Shown here: in pieces, positions 9,275-16,771 of the stretch
Layout of the letters: every line of letters begins with the position of its first letter
How positions within the stretch are numbered: the first letter of the stretch is position 1
NCBI RefSeq assembly: GCF_002204745.1
Contig: NZ_NIRR01000026.1
Span: forward strand, 1 to 63,242
From: Hymenobacter amundsenii
GTDB taxonomy: Bacteria; Bacteroidota; Bacteroidia; Cytophagales; Hymenobacteraceae
Direction: 5' to 3'
DNA length: 63,242 nucleotides
Notes under the pieces: generated by a model
The model's input: only the letters and a program-made list of their open reading frames with translations
Told to the model about the DNA's origin: nothing
Database searches by the model: none
Position numbers and translations under genes: made by a program

Positions 9275-9297
9275 ATGGCCGTTTGCGGCCGTTTTTT
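9275..9297 (+). promoter_or_regulatory. Hairpin plus T-run in the leader, terminator or attenuator
   Basis: Stem ATGGCCG pairs with CGGCCGT across the loop TTTG and is followed by a run of T. It ends only six bases before the acyltransferase start codon. It may simply end transcription from upstream, but its position downstream of a -7 box also allows attenuation. Confidence 0.45.
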
Positions 9298-9303
9298 GCT
9301 AGT

Positions 9304-9939
9304 ATGGAAAATCCCGTAATCATTCTGGGCGCGCAAGCCGTTGGTACCGCCGCCCTCGATGCCTTTCAAAGCAACGACGTAGTTGTATACTGCCTGCTCG
9401 ACGACGATACTGCCCTCCAGGAAACCGAGCTTAACGACGTACCCGTAATGGGTAACACTGACGATAAAGAGCTGCTCAAGCTGCTGGGCAAGAAGTGCGA
9501 GGTGTTCGTGGCCACCGAAGATACGGCCAGCCGCCGCAGCCTCACCAACATGTTGCGCGAGGAGTACGCAGTGGCTCCCGTCAACGCCATTCACCAGCGG
9601 GCCAGCGTATCGGCTCACGCCTGGCTGGGCCACGGCAACCTGATCGGGGCCAACGCCGTGGTGGCTGGCACCGCCAAACTCGGCGACGGCTGCATTCTGG
9701 GGGCCAATTCGGTAGTGGAAGTAAAAGCGGAAGTCGGCGACTACGCCCAACTTGGGGCCGGGGCCATCCTCAACGCCGGGGTGCAGGTGGGCGAGCTGGC
9801 CTTCATTGGGGCCGGGGCCATCGTGGTGGCCGGCGTCAAAATCGGCAGCAAAGCCCGCGTTGGGGCTGGTTCGGTCGTGGTGGCTGATGTGCCCGCTGGC
9901 CAAACCGTGTTCGGCAACCCAGCGCAAAAGGTTAATTAG
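9304..9939 (+). CDS. NeuD/PglD-type sugar O-acyltransferase
   Basis: 211 residues. The N-terminal PglD-type domain (about 1-75, MENPVIILGAQAVGTAALDA) is followed by a left-handed beta-helix of hexapeptide repeats (LIGANAVVAG, CILGANSVVE, FIGAGAIVVAGVKIG). It ends with the family tail AGQTVFGNPAQKVN. Enzymes of this group move an acetyl group from acetyl-CoA to an amino sugar or sialic-type sugar. The start is the ATG at 9304; an earlier TTG in the hairpin would add seven residues. Neither a catalytic His nor a substrate could be assigned confidently. Confidence 0.82.
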   Translation: MENPVIILGAQAVGTAALDAFQSNDVVVYCLLDDDTALQETELNDVPVMGNTDDKELLKLLGKKCEVFVATEDTASRRSLTNMLREEYAVAPVNAIHQRASVSAHAWLGHGNLIGANAVVAGTAKLGDGCILGANSVVEVKAEVGDYAQLGAGAILNAGVQVGELAFIGAGAIVVAGVKIGSKARVGAGSVVVADVPAGQTVFGNPAQKVN

Positions 9940-10021
9940 CAATTAGCAGTTAAGAATAGGCAGGTGCTCGTCCGGTAAAGCCGTTAATTCTTAATTGCTA
10001 ATTCTTAATTCTTAATTAAGA
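9936..10021. repeat. Word-type inverted element D2
   Basis: Facing arrays of AATTAGCA/TTAAGAAT words on the left and TTAATTCTTAATTGC words on the right. It begins at the stop codon of the acyltransferase gene and ends just before the trhO start, so it fills the whole intergenic gap. Confidence 0.65.
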
Positions 10022-10023
10022 AA

Positions 10024-10977
10024 ATGGATTACCTCGTTCTGCTTTACTACTGTTACACGCCGCTGGAAAACCCCGAGCAATTTCGGGAAGAACACCACCG
10101 GCTGTGCCTGCACCTGAACCTGCTGGGCCGCATCATCGTGGCGCCCGAAGGCCTCAACGGCACCGTGTCGGGCCGGCGGGCCGATTGTGCGGAGTATATG
10201 CGCCTCGTGAAAGCCGACCCGCGTTTTGCGGCGTTGGAGTTTAAAATCGAGGAGGCTGCGGCCCACACGTTTCAAAAGCTGCACGTGCGCGTGAAGGCCG
10301 AAATCGTGCATGTGGGCCTGCCCGCCATCAAGCCCTATGAGCGCACTGGCATCCACCTCTCGCCCGAACAGTTTCGCGACCTCAAAGACCAGCCCGATGT
10401 AGTCGTGCTCGACGTGCGCTCCGACTACGAGCATCGCCTCGGCCGCTTCAAAAATGCCGTAACGCTCGACATCGAAAACTTCCGCGAGTTCCCGGAGAAA
10501 GTAGCCGAGCTGGCCCAGTACAAAGACAAGAAAATCCTGACCTACTGCACCGGCGGTATCAAGTGTGAAAAGGCCAGCGCCTTTCTGCTTGATCAGGGCT
10601 TCGACAACGTGTACCAGCTCCACGGCGGCATCATTAAGTACGGACTCGAAGCTGGGGGCGAAGATTTTGAGGGCCAGTGCTACGTGTTCGACGGCCGCGT
10701 AGCCGTCGATGTGAATAGGGTTAACCCGTCGGTTATCAGTGAGTGCCACCACTGCCACACGCCCAGCAGCCGCATGGTGAACTGTGCCAATCCGCAGTGT
10801 AACGCTCATCTGCCGCTCTGCGAAACCTGCGCTGGCGAATTGGCCGGGGCCTGCTCGCCTACCTGCCAGCAGCACCCCGCCAAGCGCCCCTACGACGGTA
10901 CCGGCACCTACCCCCGCCTCAGCAACCACTACCGCCCCGAACAAGGGCTGGTTTCGTACCGCGCGCCCGGCGCGTAG
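10024..10977 (+). CDS. trhO: tRNA uridine 5-hydroxylase TrhO (rhodanese-like)
   Basis: 317 residues, matching the YceA/UPF0176 family. An N-terminal acylphosphatase-like domain (EGLNGTVSG, about 40-50) precedes a rhodanese domain with VVVLDVRSDYEHRLGRF and the active-site loop YCTGGIKCEKAS, with Cys175. The C-terminus carries a cysteine-rich, zinc-finger-like region (CHHCHT, CANPQC, CETC). The family makes 5-hydroxyuridine at tRNA position 34 independently of prephenate. It sits alone between word element D2 and the phosphorylase gene. Confidence 0.9.
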   Translation: MDYLVLLYYCYTPLENPEQFREEHHRLCLHLNLLGRIIVAPEGLNGTVSGRRADCAEYMRLVKADPRFAALEFKIEEAAAHTFQKLHVRVKAEIVHVGLPAIKPYERTGIHLSPEQFRDLKDQPDVVVLDVRSDYEHRLGRFKNAVTLDIENFREFPEKVAELAQYKDKKILTYCTGGIKCEKASAFLLDQGFDNVYQLHGGIIKYGLEAGGEDFEGQCYVFDGRVAVDVNRVNPSVISECHHCHTPSSRMVNCANPQCNAHLPLCETCAGELAGACSPTCQQHPAKRPYDGTGTYPRLSNHYRPEQGLVSYRAPGA

Positions 10978-11065
10978 CGGTTGCTAAAGCCTGTTGTCCT
11001 TCGCTGGCTCAGACTGATAAGTGTGTTTTTATATCATCTCCTTCCCAACCTCTAAACTCCCACCC

Positions 11066-11938
11066 ATGCCCATTGCCGAATCGGAACTCATCCTCAACAA
11101 GGATGGCAGCGTGTACCACCTCAACTTGCTGCCCGACCATATTTCTGATACCATTATCACCGTCGGCGACCCCGAGCGGGTGCCCAGCGTAAGCGAGCAT
11201 TTCGATTCCATCGAAACCAAAATCCACAAGCGCGAATTCGTGACCCACGTGGGGTACTACAAAGGCAAGCGCATTGCCGCCATCAGCACCGGTATGGGCA
11301 CCGACAACATCGACATTCTCATGAATGAGCTCGATGCCTTGGTAAACGTTGATTTTATGACCCGCGAAGTGCGGCCTCAGGCCGAGCACCTCAACCTGCG
11401 TATTGTGCGGGTGGGTACCAGCGGCTCGTTGCAGGCCGATGTGCCGGTGGGCTCGTTGCTGGCCTCCGAGCACGCCGTGGGCCTCGATTCGCTCATGCAG
11501 TTCTATCCGCTCGTTGAAACCGGGCTCGAAATTGAGGTGAGCCAGGGCATTCAGCAGGCGCTGCGGCTGCCCTACCGCCCATATTGCGTGCGTGGCTCCG
11601 ACCTGCTACGCGAGCAGATCGGCTTCGATATGATTATGGGCAACACGCTCACCTGCCCCGGCTTTTACGGCCCCCAGGGACGGGTTTTGCGTCTCGATCT
11701 GCGTTTGCCCAACCTCATCGAGGCCTACCAGCAGTTTCGCCACCAGAGCGCCGAGGGTGAATTCCGCCTCACTAACTTTGAGATGGAAACGGCCGGCTAT
11801 TATGCCCTGGGCCGGATGCTGGGCCACGAGGTGCTCTCGCTCAACGCCATTGTGGCCAACCGCGCCACTGGCGAATTCGCCACCAACGCCGACCAGATCG
11901 TGGGCGACCTCATCGCCAAAACCCTGGACCGCCTCTAG
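11066..11938 (+). CDS. Nucleoside phosphorylase (uridine/purine type)
   Basis: 290 residues of the PNP/UDP phosphorylase superfamily. The phosphate-binding start ITVGDPERV, the segment ISTGMGTDNIDI, the loop RVGTSGSLQADVPVGS and the ribose-binding FEMETAGYYALGRMLGHE are all present. It cleaves nucleosides with phosphate for salvage. Specificity for uridine or purines cannot be settled by eye. I chose the ATG at 11066 (MPIAESELILNKDG); an earlier in-frame ATG at 11021 adds an unlikely 15 residues. Confidence 0.88.
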   Translation: MPIAESELILNKDGSVYHLNLLPDHISDTIITVGDPERVPSVSEHFDSIETKIHKREFVTHVGYYKGKRIAAISTGMGTDNIDILMNELDALVNVDFMTREVRPQAEHLNLRIVRVGTSGSLQADVPVGSLLASEHAVGLDSLMQFYPLVETGLEIEVSQGIQQALRLPYRPYCVRGSDLLREQIGFDMIMGNTLTCPGFYGPQGRVLRLDLRLPNLIEAYQQFRHQSAEGEFRLTNFEMETAGYYALGRMLGHEVLSLNAIVANRATGEFATNADQIVGDLIAKTLDRL

Positions 11939-12253
11939 GATCACGGATTAGCCCGGATTTTAACGGATTGCACGGATTTCGTGGACTACTACAGGGCGAA
12001 GCTATGCTTCGCCCTTTTTTTGGTTTTGGTAGTGGCGGCAAAGTGCTTTAAGGATGTTCAGCTGATTCAGTCAGCTGCGGAAGTATAGCGGTTGCTAGCG
12101 TTACTATGTAGCTAGGGTTCAATCGTGGATAAGTGAGGTGTTGATGGTGGAATATTTATATAAGGGTCTTGAAAAGACAGGTCCCGCCTCACCATCGAAC
12201 GACGAGGCGGTACTTGTTAAGATGAAATTCTGATGAAGATTTCGTGCGGCGAC
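11939..12253. other. Intergenic region with terminator and small hairpin
   Basis: After the phosphorylase stop there are repeated CACGGATT-like words (11940-11983), then the terminator at 11993-12021. Further on is a small hairpin, CCGCCTC (12184-12190) with GAGGCGG (12204-12210). I see no gene here. The small gene on the minus strand ends at its right edge. Confidence 0.6.
11993..12021 (+). terminator. Rho-independent terminator after the phosphorylase gene
   Basis: A 10-bp stem, AGGGCGAAGC with GCTTCGCCCT, loop TAT, followed by seven T. Confidence 0.88.
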
Positions 12254-12553
12254 TTAGCAGAAGTCGAAACCCAGTACCGAGCGGAGCGGGAGGGAGGCGC
12301 CAGCCTTCAAGGTCAGGAAGTCGGCATCGGTGGCCCATACCGTGGTCTGCACCCGCTTAGCAGCTCCGTCGGCAGTCTGGAAGTAGATATCTACTTTGCC
12401 ATGGTAGCCATTGCCGAGCGTAGTAGCCCGCTCAGCTGAGTAGCGCCGCACTTGGCGGTCGGCCAGTGAGGATAGCACGTCTTCGGTAGAGAAGCGGTAT
12501 TCGCGCAAAGATTCTTTGGCGACTGTTTCGGTGTTTTGTGCAATCGAAAACAT
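12254..12553 (-). CDS. Small conserved hypothetical protein
   Basis: 99 residues, monocistronic. The C-terminal half alternates beta-like segments (HGKVDIYFQTADGAAKRVQ, TTVWATDADFLTLKAG, ASLPLRSVLGFDF), giving a compact all-beta fold. I recall similar small soluble proteins in Bacteroidota genomes but no named function. No signal peptide or membrane segment. The ATG at 12553 is the only sensible start. Confidence 0.7.
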   Translation of the reverse strand: MFSIAQNTETVAKESLREYRFSTEDVLSSLADRQVRRYSAERATTLGNGYHGKVDIYFQTADGAAKRVQTTVWATDADFLTLKAGASLPLRSVLGFDFC

Positions 12554-12688
12554 GGCGTAGGTATTTATTAGGACTGAGGTAAGGTAGTAGGTTGCTTATC
12601 AAAATGCAATTGGCCTGCTATCTATTTTCTGCTCGCTTGTCCGTCAAAAGGCGCAGCTCACCGAAAGCCTGTTATCCTGCCCCTCAGA

Positions 12689-13720
12689 TCATCCCAAATC
12701 CGCCAGAAAAGCCATCGTGTCCACCCCGTCGGCATAGTCGGCGAGGCCAGGCTCCTGGGCTTTGCCGAAAGCAAAACTACCGGGGTATTGGCCTCCGGCC
12801 GACACAATGCATTGAGTTTGGGCCGCCACATCGGTGAGCTGGTCTACCAGGTCTACCTCGCTGGTGTAGGAGCCGTGGTGCAGCACCGAAATGGGCGACA
12901 CGAGCTGGGCGCTTTCGGTGAGCAGCAAAAAGCCCGAATCGAGGTGTGGTACGCGGTTGACGAGCATAATGCTCTTGTTGTAGTCGTAGTTGTTCTGGTA
13001 GCGGTTGTGCTCCAGCACCCGGTGCCAGGGCTGCAAGGCATCGAGCAGCAGCGGAAAATCGTAGCCTGCGGGAGCGTACACCTTGCTCACGTTGCGGCAG
13101 CCCAAACCGTAGTAACGGAAAATATCCTCGCCGAGTAAGCCCAGCTCGTGAGGTGTTTCGCGGCCCGTGAGTACGGCCAGGCTGGTGCGGTTGCGCCGAA
13201 TGATGTGGGGCCGTTTGCCGAAATAGTACTCGAAGTAGCGGGCCGTGTTGTCGGAGCCGGTGGCAATGAAGGCGTCGGCGGCGTTCAAGCGCTCGGCCAG
13301 CTGCAGCTGGTTGGCGAAGCGGGGTTCGAGGCGAACCAGCTCGTCGAGAATCCAGCGCATGAGCAGCGTATCGTCGGAGCTGAGCTTGGCCAGCAGGCGG
13401 TGGCCGCTCAGCAGAACGCACAGCGCATCGTGGAAGCCAACCAGCGGAATGTTGCCGGCCATTACCACGCCTACCTGCTGGGCATCGGCGGGCTCGGGGC
13501 GGTAGCGGGCGGCCCACTGGCGCAATGGCTGTTCGCGGAGCAGGTAGGCTACGCCTTCGAGGGCTGCCCGCACGTTGGGTGCGTCGAACCAGGGGTTGTT
13601 GTTGCGGGCGCGGGCCGTGAGTTCGGCCAGCTCATCGGTCTGGGCGGGGTCGAGCAGGAGGGCATTGAGGCGCTGGCCCAGGGCTACGAAGGCAGCGAGG
13701 CGGTCGGCGTGGGTCATCAT
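12689..13720 (-). CDS. Acyl-CoA reductase (LuxC-like)
   Basis: 343 residues. An aldehyde-dehydrogenase-like reductase with the dinucleotide-binding region GVVMAGNIPLVGFHDALCVL, the segment FIATGSDNTARYFEYYFG and the putative nucleophile in YYGLGCRNVSKVY. LuxC-type enzymes reduce acyl-CoA to aldehyde through a thioester. I use the first ATG (13720); an in-frame GTG lies four codons earlier. It is divergent from the ferredoxin gene, a pairing that suggests shared control; direct electron transfer between the two is only inferred. Confidence 0.85.
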   Translation of the reverse strand: MMTHADRLAAFVALGQRLNALLLDPAQTDELAELTARARNNNPWFDAPNVRAALEGVAYLLREQPLRQWAARYRPEPADAQQVGVVMAGNIPLVGFHDALCVLLSGHRLLAKLSSDDTLLMRWILDELVRLEPRFANQLQLAERLNAADAFIATGSDNTARYFEYYFGKRPHIIRRNRTSLAVLTGRETPHELGLLGEDIFRYYGLGCRNVSKVYAPAGYDFPLLLDALQPWHRVLEHNRYQNNYDYNKSIMLVNRVPHLDSGFLLLTESAQLVSPISVLHHGSYTSEVDLVDQLTDVAAQTQCIVSAGGQYPGSFAFGKAQEPGLADYADGVDTMAFLADLG

Positions 13721-13895
13721 CTGATAGAGCACTGAAAGAGCGAGAAGGAAAGGCGGCGGCCGAAAACAAAACGTCGGATGCGAAATTACATAACCGTGTA
13801 CGGGTAATCCCTACTTTTACCCCACCGCATCCTGCCCCCGGCAGATTGCGTACCTTCACCAACCGATTTTCTTACCCCTAACGATTCCCGAGGCT

Positions 13896-14246
13896 ATGGC
13901 CATCATGATAACCGACGAGTGCATCAACTGTGGTGCCTGCGAACCGGAATGCCCCAACACCGCTATTTACGAAGGTGGCGCCGCCTGGCGCTGGTCCGAC
14001 GGCACCAGCCTGCAAGAAGTGCAGATTGACGGCGGCCAGACCGTTTCTGGTGTATCCCCCCAAACCCCGATTTCCGACGAGTACTATTATATCGTGTCGG
14101 ACAAATGTACCGAGTGCGTGGGCTTCCACGAGGAGCCCCAGTGCGCCGCCGTCTGCCCCGTCGACTGCTGCGTAGACGACCCTGACTACCGCGAATCGCA
14201 GGAAAAGCTGACCGCCAAGAAGGAGTGGCTCCACCAGGAGGCTTAA
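13896..14246 (+). CDS. 4Fe-4S dicluster ferredoxin
   Basis: 116 residues. The first cluster ligands are [12 protein letters not shown] and the second set is CTECVGF plus [10 protein letters not shown], the arrangement of 2[4Fe-4S] ferredoxins with an insert between the motifs. It is a soluble electron carrier. It is divergent from acyl-CoA reductase with 175 bp between the starts and followed by a very strong palindromic terminator. Confidence 0.92.
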   Translation: MAIMITDECINCGACEPECPNTAIYEGGAAWRWSDGTSLQEVQIDGGQTVSGVSPQTPISDEYYYIVSDKCTECVGFHEEPQCAAVCPVDCCVDDPDYRESQEKLTAKKEWLHQEA

Positions 14247-14262
14247 GCGCCGCCTACCGTTT

Positions 14263-14317
14263 CGACCCTGAAAAAGCAATAGCCACCGATCGGGTGGCTA
14301 TTGCTTTTTCAGGGTCG
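14263..14317. terminator. Bidirectional terminator, 25-bp perfect stem
   Basis: Perfect 25-bp arms (14263-14287 and 14293-14317) with a 5-base loop. The arms contain AAAAAGC and GCTTTTT, so a T-run is made in either direction. It separates the convergent ferredoxin and amidotransferase genes. Confidence 0.88.
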
Positions 14318-14324
14318 GCTGTAT

Positions 14325-15488
14325 TTAATCTCCGCAATTGAAATATTTATCGTAGGCTGATTCGGGGATGAGGCGGAACTGGCTGAGGAACTTGATAGGC
14401 CAGCGCAGGCGGCGAATGAGGGCGTAGTTATTGGGGTAAGACCGGAACGTGGTGGGCGGAGTGGCCACGATCTGCTCAAACTCTTCGCGGCTTAGGCCCA
14501 AGCGTTTGATGCAGAGGTTAATGACTTTCTCATCTTCAATGGAGTTGATATGGCTGACTCGCTCCAAGGCCTCGGGGCGGGTCATCTGGCCCGAGCGCAC
14601 TAAGGCCGAATAGTTGAACAGCCGCCGGTCGATGTTGAACTTGGTGCGGTTGAGGTAATAGATGACGCTTTGGTAAAGGTCGTCGAAGTAGTGGGCTCCG
14701 GGGTTAACCCAGGCCATTTCCCGCTCCAGCAGTTGGTCCACATCGGCCCGCACGTAATCGATGTGGTAGAGTAGCGTGACGGTTTTGATGCGGCGGATGA
14801 AGGCGTAGTAGAACATCTCCCGGATGTCGAGGTGGAAGCCCGGGTCGGCGGGTTTCCAGGGGCGCAACGGCACCGTGCCGAACTGTTTGTGCACGGCCTT
14901 CAGGTACTTGCCGTCGAGGTAGTTCCAGCTGAGCGGGGCAATGCCCTCGGTGCGGAACGATTGGCCGATGATGATGCGCTGAATACCCTCCTTGGCCGCC
15001 ACACCGTAGAGGGCCGTGGCAATGCCCACGTCGGTGCCCTGCTCCATATCGGGCACCGATGCCTTCAAAAAGGCTATTTTAAGGTCCTTGGATTCGCGCC
15101 AGTCGGAGGTGATGGTGCGTAGTTCCACGCCCAGCTTGCGGCAGGCTTTGAGCATGTTCTCGCCCGCAATTGGGTTGCCAAAACCGTCGTTGAAATGCAC
15201 GGCCAGCGGGCGCAGACCTAGCTTCACCACGCAGTACCAGAGCGTAAACGACGAGTCGCGGCCCCCGCTCACGCCCAGCACGCAGTCGTAGCGTTTGCCC
15301 CGACCGAGGCGCTTCATATCGGCCGCCATTTCCTGCACGTGCCGCTCGCCGGCCTCGCCCAGCGGACAGGCCCGGTCCATTTTATCGTGGAGGGCGCAGA
15401 AGTTGCATTCGCCGCGGGTGTCGAAGTTGATACCGGGCACGGTGGTATCCATGATGCAGCGGTGGCATTGCTGGTAAAGTTCGGGCAT
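14325..15488 (-). CDS. N-acetyl sugar amidotransferase (WbpG/PseA-like, PP-loop)
   Basis: 387 residues. A zinc-binding start (CHRC at 8-11, CNFC at 28-31) precedes an adenine-nucleotide alpha-hydrolase domain with the PP-loop GVSGGRDSS. The family (WbpG, PseA, LegG-related) activates an acetamido group with ATP and uses ammonia to make an acetamidino sugar in O-antigen or flagellin glycans. Characterised WbpG works with a HisH-type glutaminase; none is in this window. The upstream co-directional gene, 77 bp away, is instead a nitrilase-fold amidohydrolase that might supply ammonia. Confidence 0.85.
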   Translation of the reverse strand: MPELYQQCHRCIMDTTVPGINFDTRGECNFCALHDKMDRACPLGEAGERHVQEMAADMKRLGRGKRYDCVLGVSGGRDSSFTLWYCVVKLGLRPLAVHFNDGFGNPIAGENMLKACRKLGVELRTITSDWRESKDLKIAFLKASVPDMEQGTDVGIATALYGVAAKEGIQRIIIGQSFRTEGIAPLSWNYLDGKYLKAVHKQFGTVPLRPWKPADPGFHLDIREMFYYAFIRRIKTVTLLYHIDYVRADVDQLLEREMAWVNPGAHYFDDLYQSVIYYLNRTKFNIDRRLFNYSALVRSGQMTRPEALERVSHINSIEDEKVINLCIKRLGLSREEFEQIVATPPTTFRSYPNNYALIRRLRWPIKFLSQFRLIPESAYDKYFNCGD

Positions 15489-15565
15489 CTAGTCGAGGTC
15501 AGATAGGCAACGGGTAAAAGCGGGAAAGAGAGGCGCGGTATTGATGCGGGAGAACCAAGTAGTCG

Positions 15566-16525
15566 TTACCGGCCTGCCGGCAGTTCATCTAACCGGAAGC
15601 CCTTACGGGCTAGCATCTGCCCGATTTGGGTGCCCTGCTCGGCGCGCACCGGCCGGGGCAGATCGGCTACTACCAGATGGCCGGCAAACTCGTTGAACGC
15701 ACCTTGGGCCCGGATGCCGCTGGCATCGACGGCCAGCGAGCAGCCAATGCTCTTCTTGCCCTCGTAGGGTCCGCCCACGATGTAGCCCACCGACGTGGTA
15801 CCCACCACGCTTATGTTATAGAGCTGGGCCAGGATGGAGTAGGGCTTGATCCACTTCTCGCTGTAGGGGTCGTGCTCCTCCGTAATCGAGAAATCCACGG
15901 TCCAGGACGAGGGCGAGAGGATGAACTCGGCGCCCATGCGAGCCAGCGTGTGGCCGATGGCTAAGCCATCGAGGAAGTTATCGGCGCAGATATTAACGCC
16001 GATTTTGCCCAGCGGCGTATCTACCACGTTCAGGGTCTGGCCCACGGCGTAGTAGGGGAGTTCGACTTCGAGGAGGTTGATTTTGTGGTACTTGCAGATG
16101 ATGTCGCCGGCGGGGTTGATGAGGATGGCGGCGTTGTAATTGCGGCCGTCGGGGGCGCGTTCGGTCAGGCCGGCACACACGTAGAGGCCGTGCTGGCGGG
16201 CGGCCTGGCATAGACGGTCGGCGTAGGGGCCGGGAATGGGATGGGCTTCGAGCAGGGCGCTGGGGTGGGTCCAGGCGAAGTCGAGGGTTTCGGGCAGCAG
16301 CACCACGTCGCATTGCTGGGTGGCGGCGTCGGCTATCATGCGCTCGGCCCGGTCGAGGTTGCGCTCAGGCTCTCCGCCTTCCACCAGCAGCTGGCCCATG
16401 CCCACCCGGATACTGCCGGCAAATGCGCCGGCCAGCGCCGCCGCGGGCCGCACTGGTGGGTTGGTAGCCGGAGTAGGGGCCGCCGGTGAGGGCGCGGCGG
16501 ATTTGCGGAAGGGGAAAAGGGCCAT
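15566..16525 (-). CDS. Carbon-nitrogen hydrolase (nitrilase superfamily)
   Basis: 319 residues. The catalytic triad is E79 (LLPET), K148 (KYHKIN) and C180 (GVNICADN). An unusual Ala/Pro-rich N-terminal extension (about 8-36) precedes the fold. The superfamily hydrolyses amides or nitriles; one branch is the glutaminase domain of NAD synthetase, which feeds ammonia to a PP-loop synthetase. Here it is the first gene of a pair with a PP-loop sugar amidotransferase, so a glutaminase role is plausible but unproven. Alternatives are an omega-amidase or a carbamoylputrescine hydrolase-like enzyme. Confidence 0.85.
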   Translation of the reverse strand: MALFPFRKSAAPSPAAPTPATNPPVRPAAALAGAFAGSIRVGMGQLLVEGGEPERNLDRAERMIADAATQQCDVVLLPETLDFAWTHPSALLEAHPIPGPYADRLCQAARQHGLYVCAGLTERAPDGRNYNAAILINPAGDIICKYHKINLLEVELPYYAVGQTLNVVDTPLGKIGVNICADNFLDGLAIGHTLARMGAEFILSPSSWTVDFSITEEHDPYSEKWIKPYSILAQLYNISVVGTTSVGYIVGGPYEGKKSIGCSLAVDASGIRAQGAFNEFAGHLVVADLPRPVRAEQGTQIGQMLARKGFRLDELPAGR

Positions 16526-16708
16526 AAGCAGGCAGCAGCTATGGGAAAACAGGCAGGTTAGATGGCCGTTAATCTTACCGAAGTGTAGTAAGGCAATACG
16601 AAAAGTTCTGTTCCAGCTTCAAAAATAACTAATGGCCGGCTGGGAACTGGCCAGACCGATCATAAAATCTGAAGAAAACCGGTGATGCTGTTTCCCGTGC
16701 CCGTGCCC

Positions 16709-16730
16709 ATTTCGGGCCCCGGCCCGAAAT
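16709..16730. promoter_or_regulatory. Perfect dyad just upstream of the valS -7 box
   Basis: ATTTCGGGCC (16709-16718), two bases, GGCCCGAAAT (16721-16730). It lies four bases before the -7 box, over the expected -33 region, the position of a repressor or activator operator. It could also be a fortuitous palindrome. Confidence 0.4.
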
Positions 16731-16733
16731 ACC

Positions 16734-16741
16734 TACTTTTG
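16734..16741 (+). promoter_or_regulatory. -7 box TACTTTTG before valS
   Basis: Perfect TAnnTTTG, 30 bp before the chosen ATG. It supports the start at 16772 rather than the upstream in-frame ATG at 16682, which lies ahead of the promoter. Confidence 0.55.
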
Positions 16742-16771
16742 TGCCCGTATCCGCCCCCGAATCCCTCCCCG

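Noticed and set aside
10012..10944. 310-codon frame opposite trhO
   Set aside because: Shadow frame; the plus-strand protein has clear family motifs.
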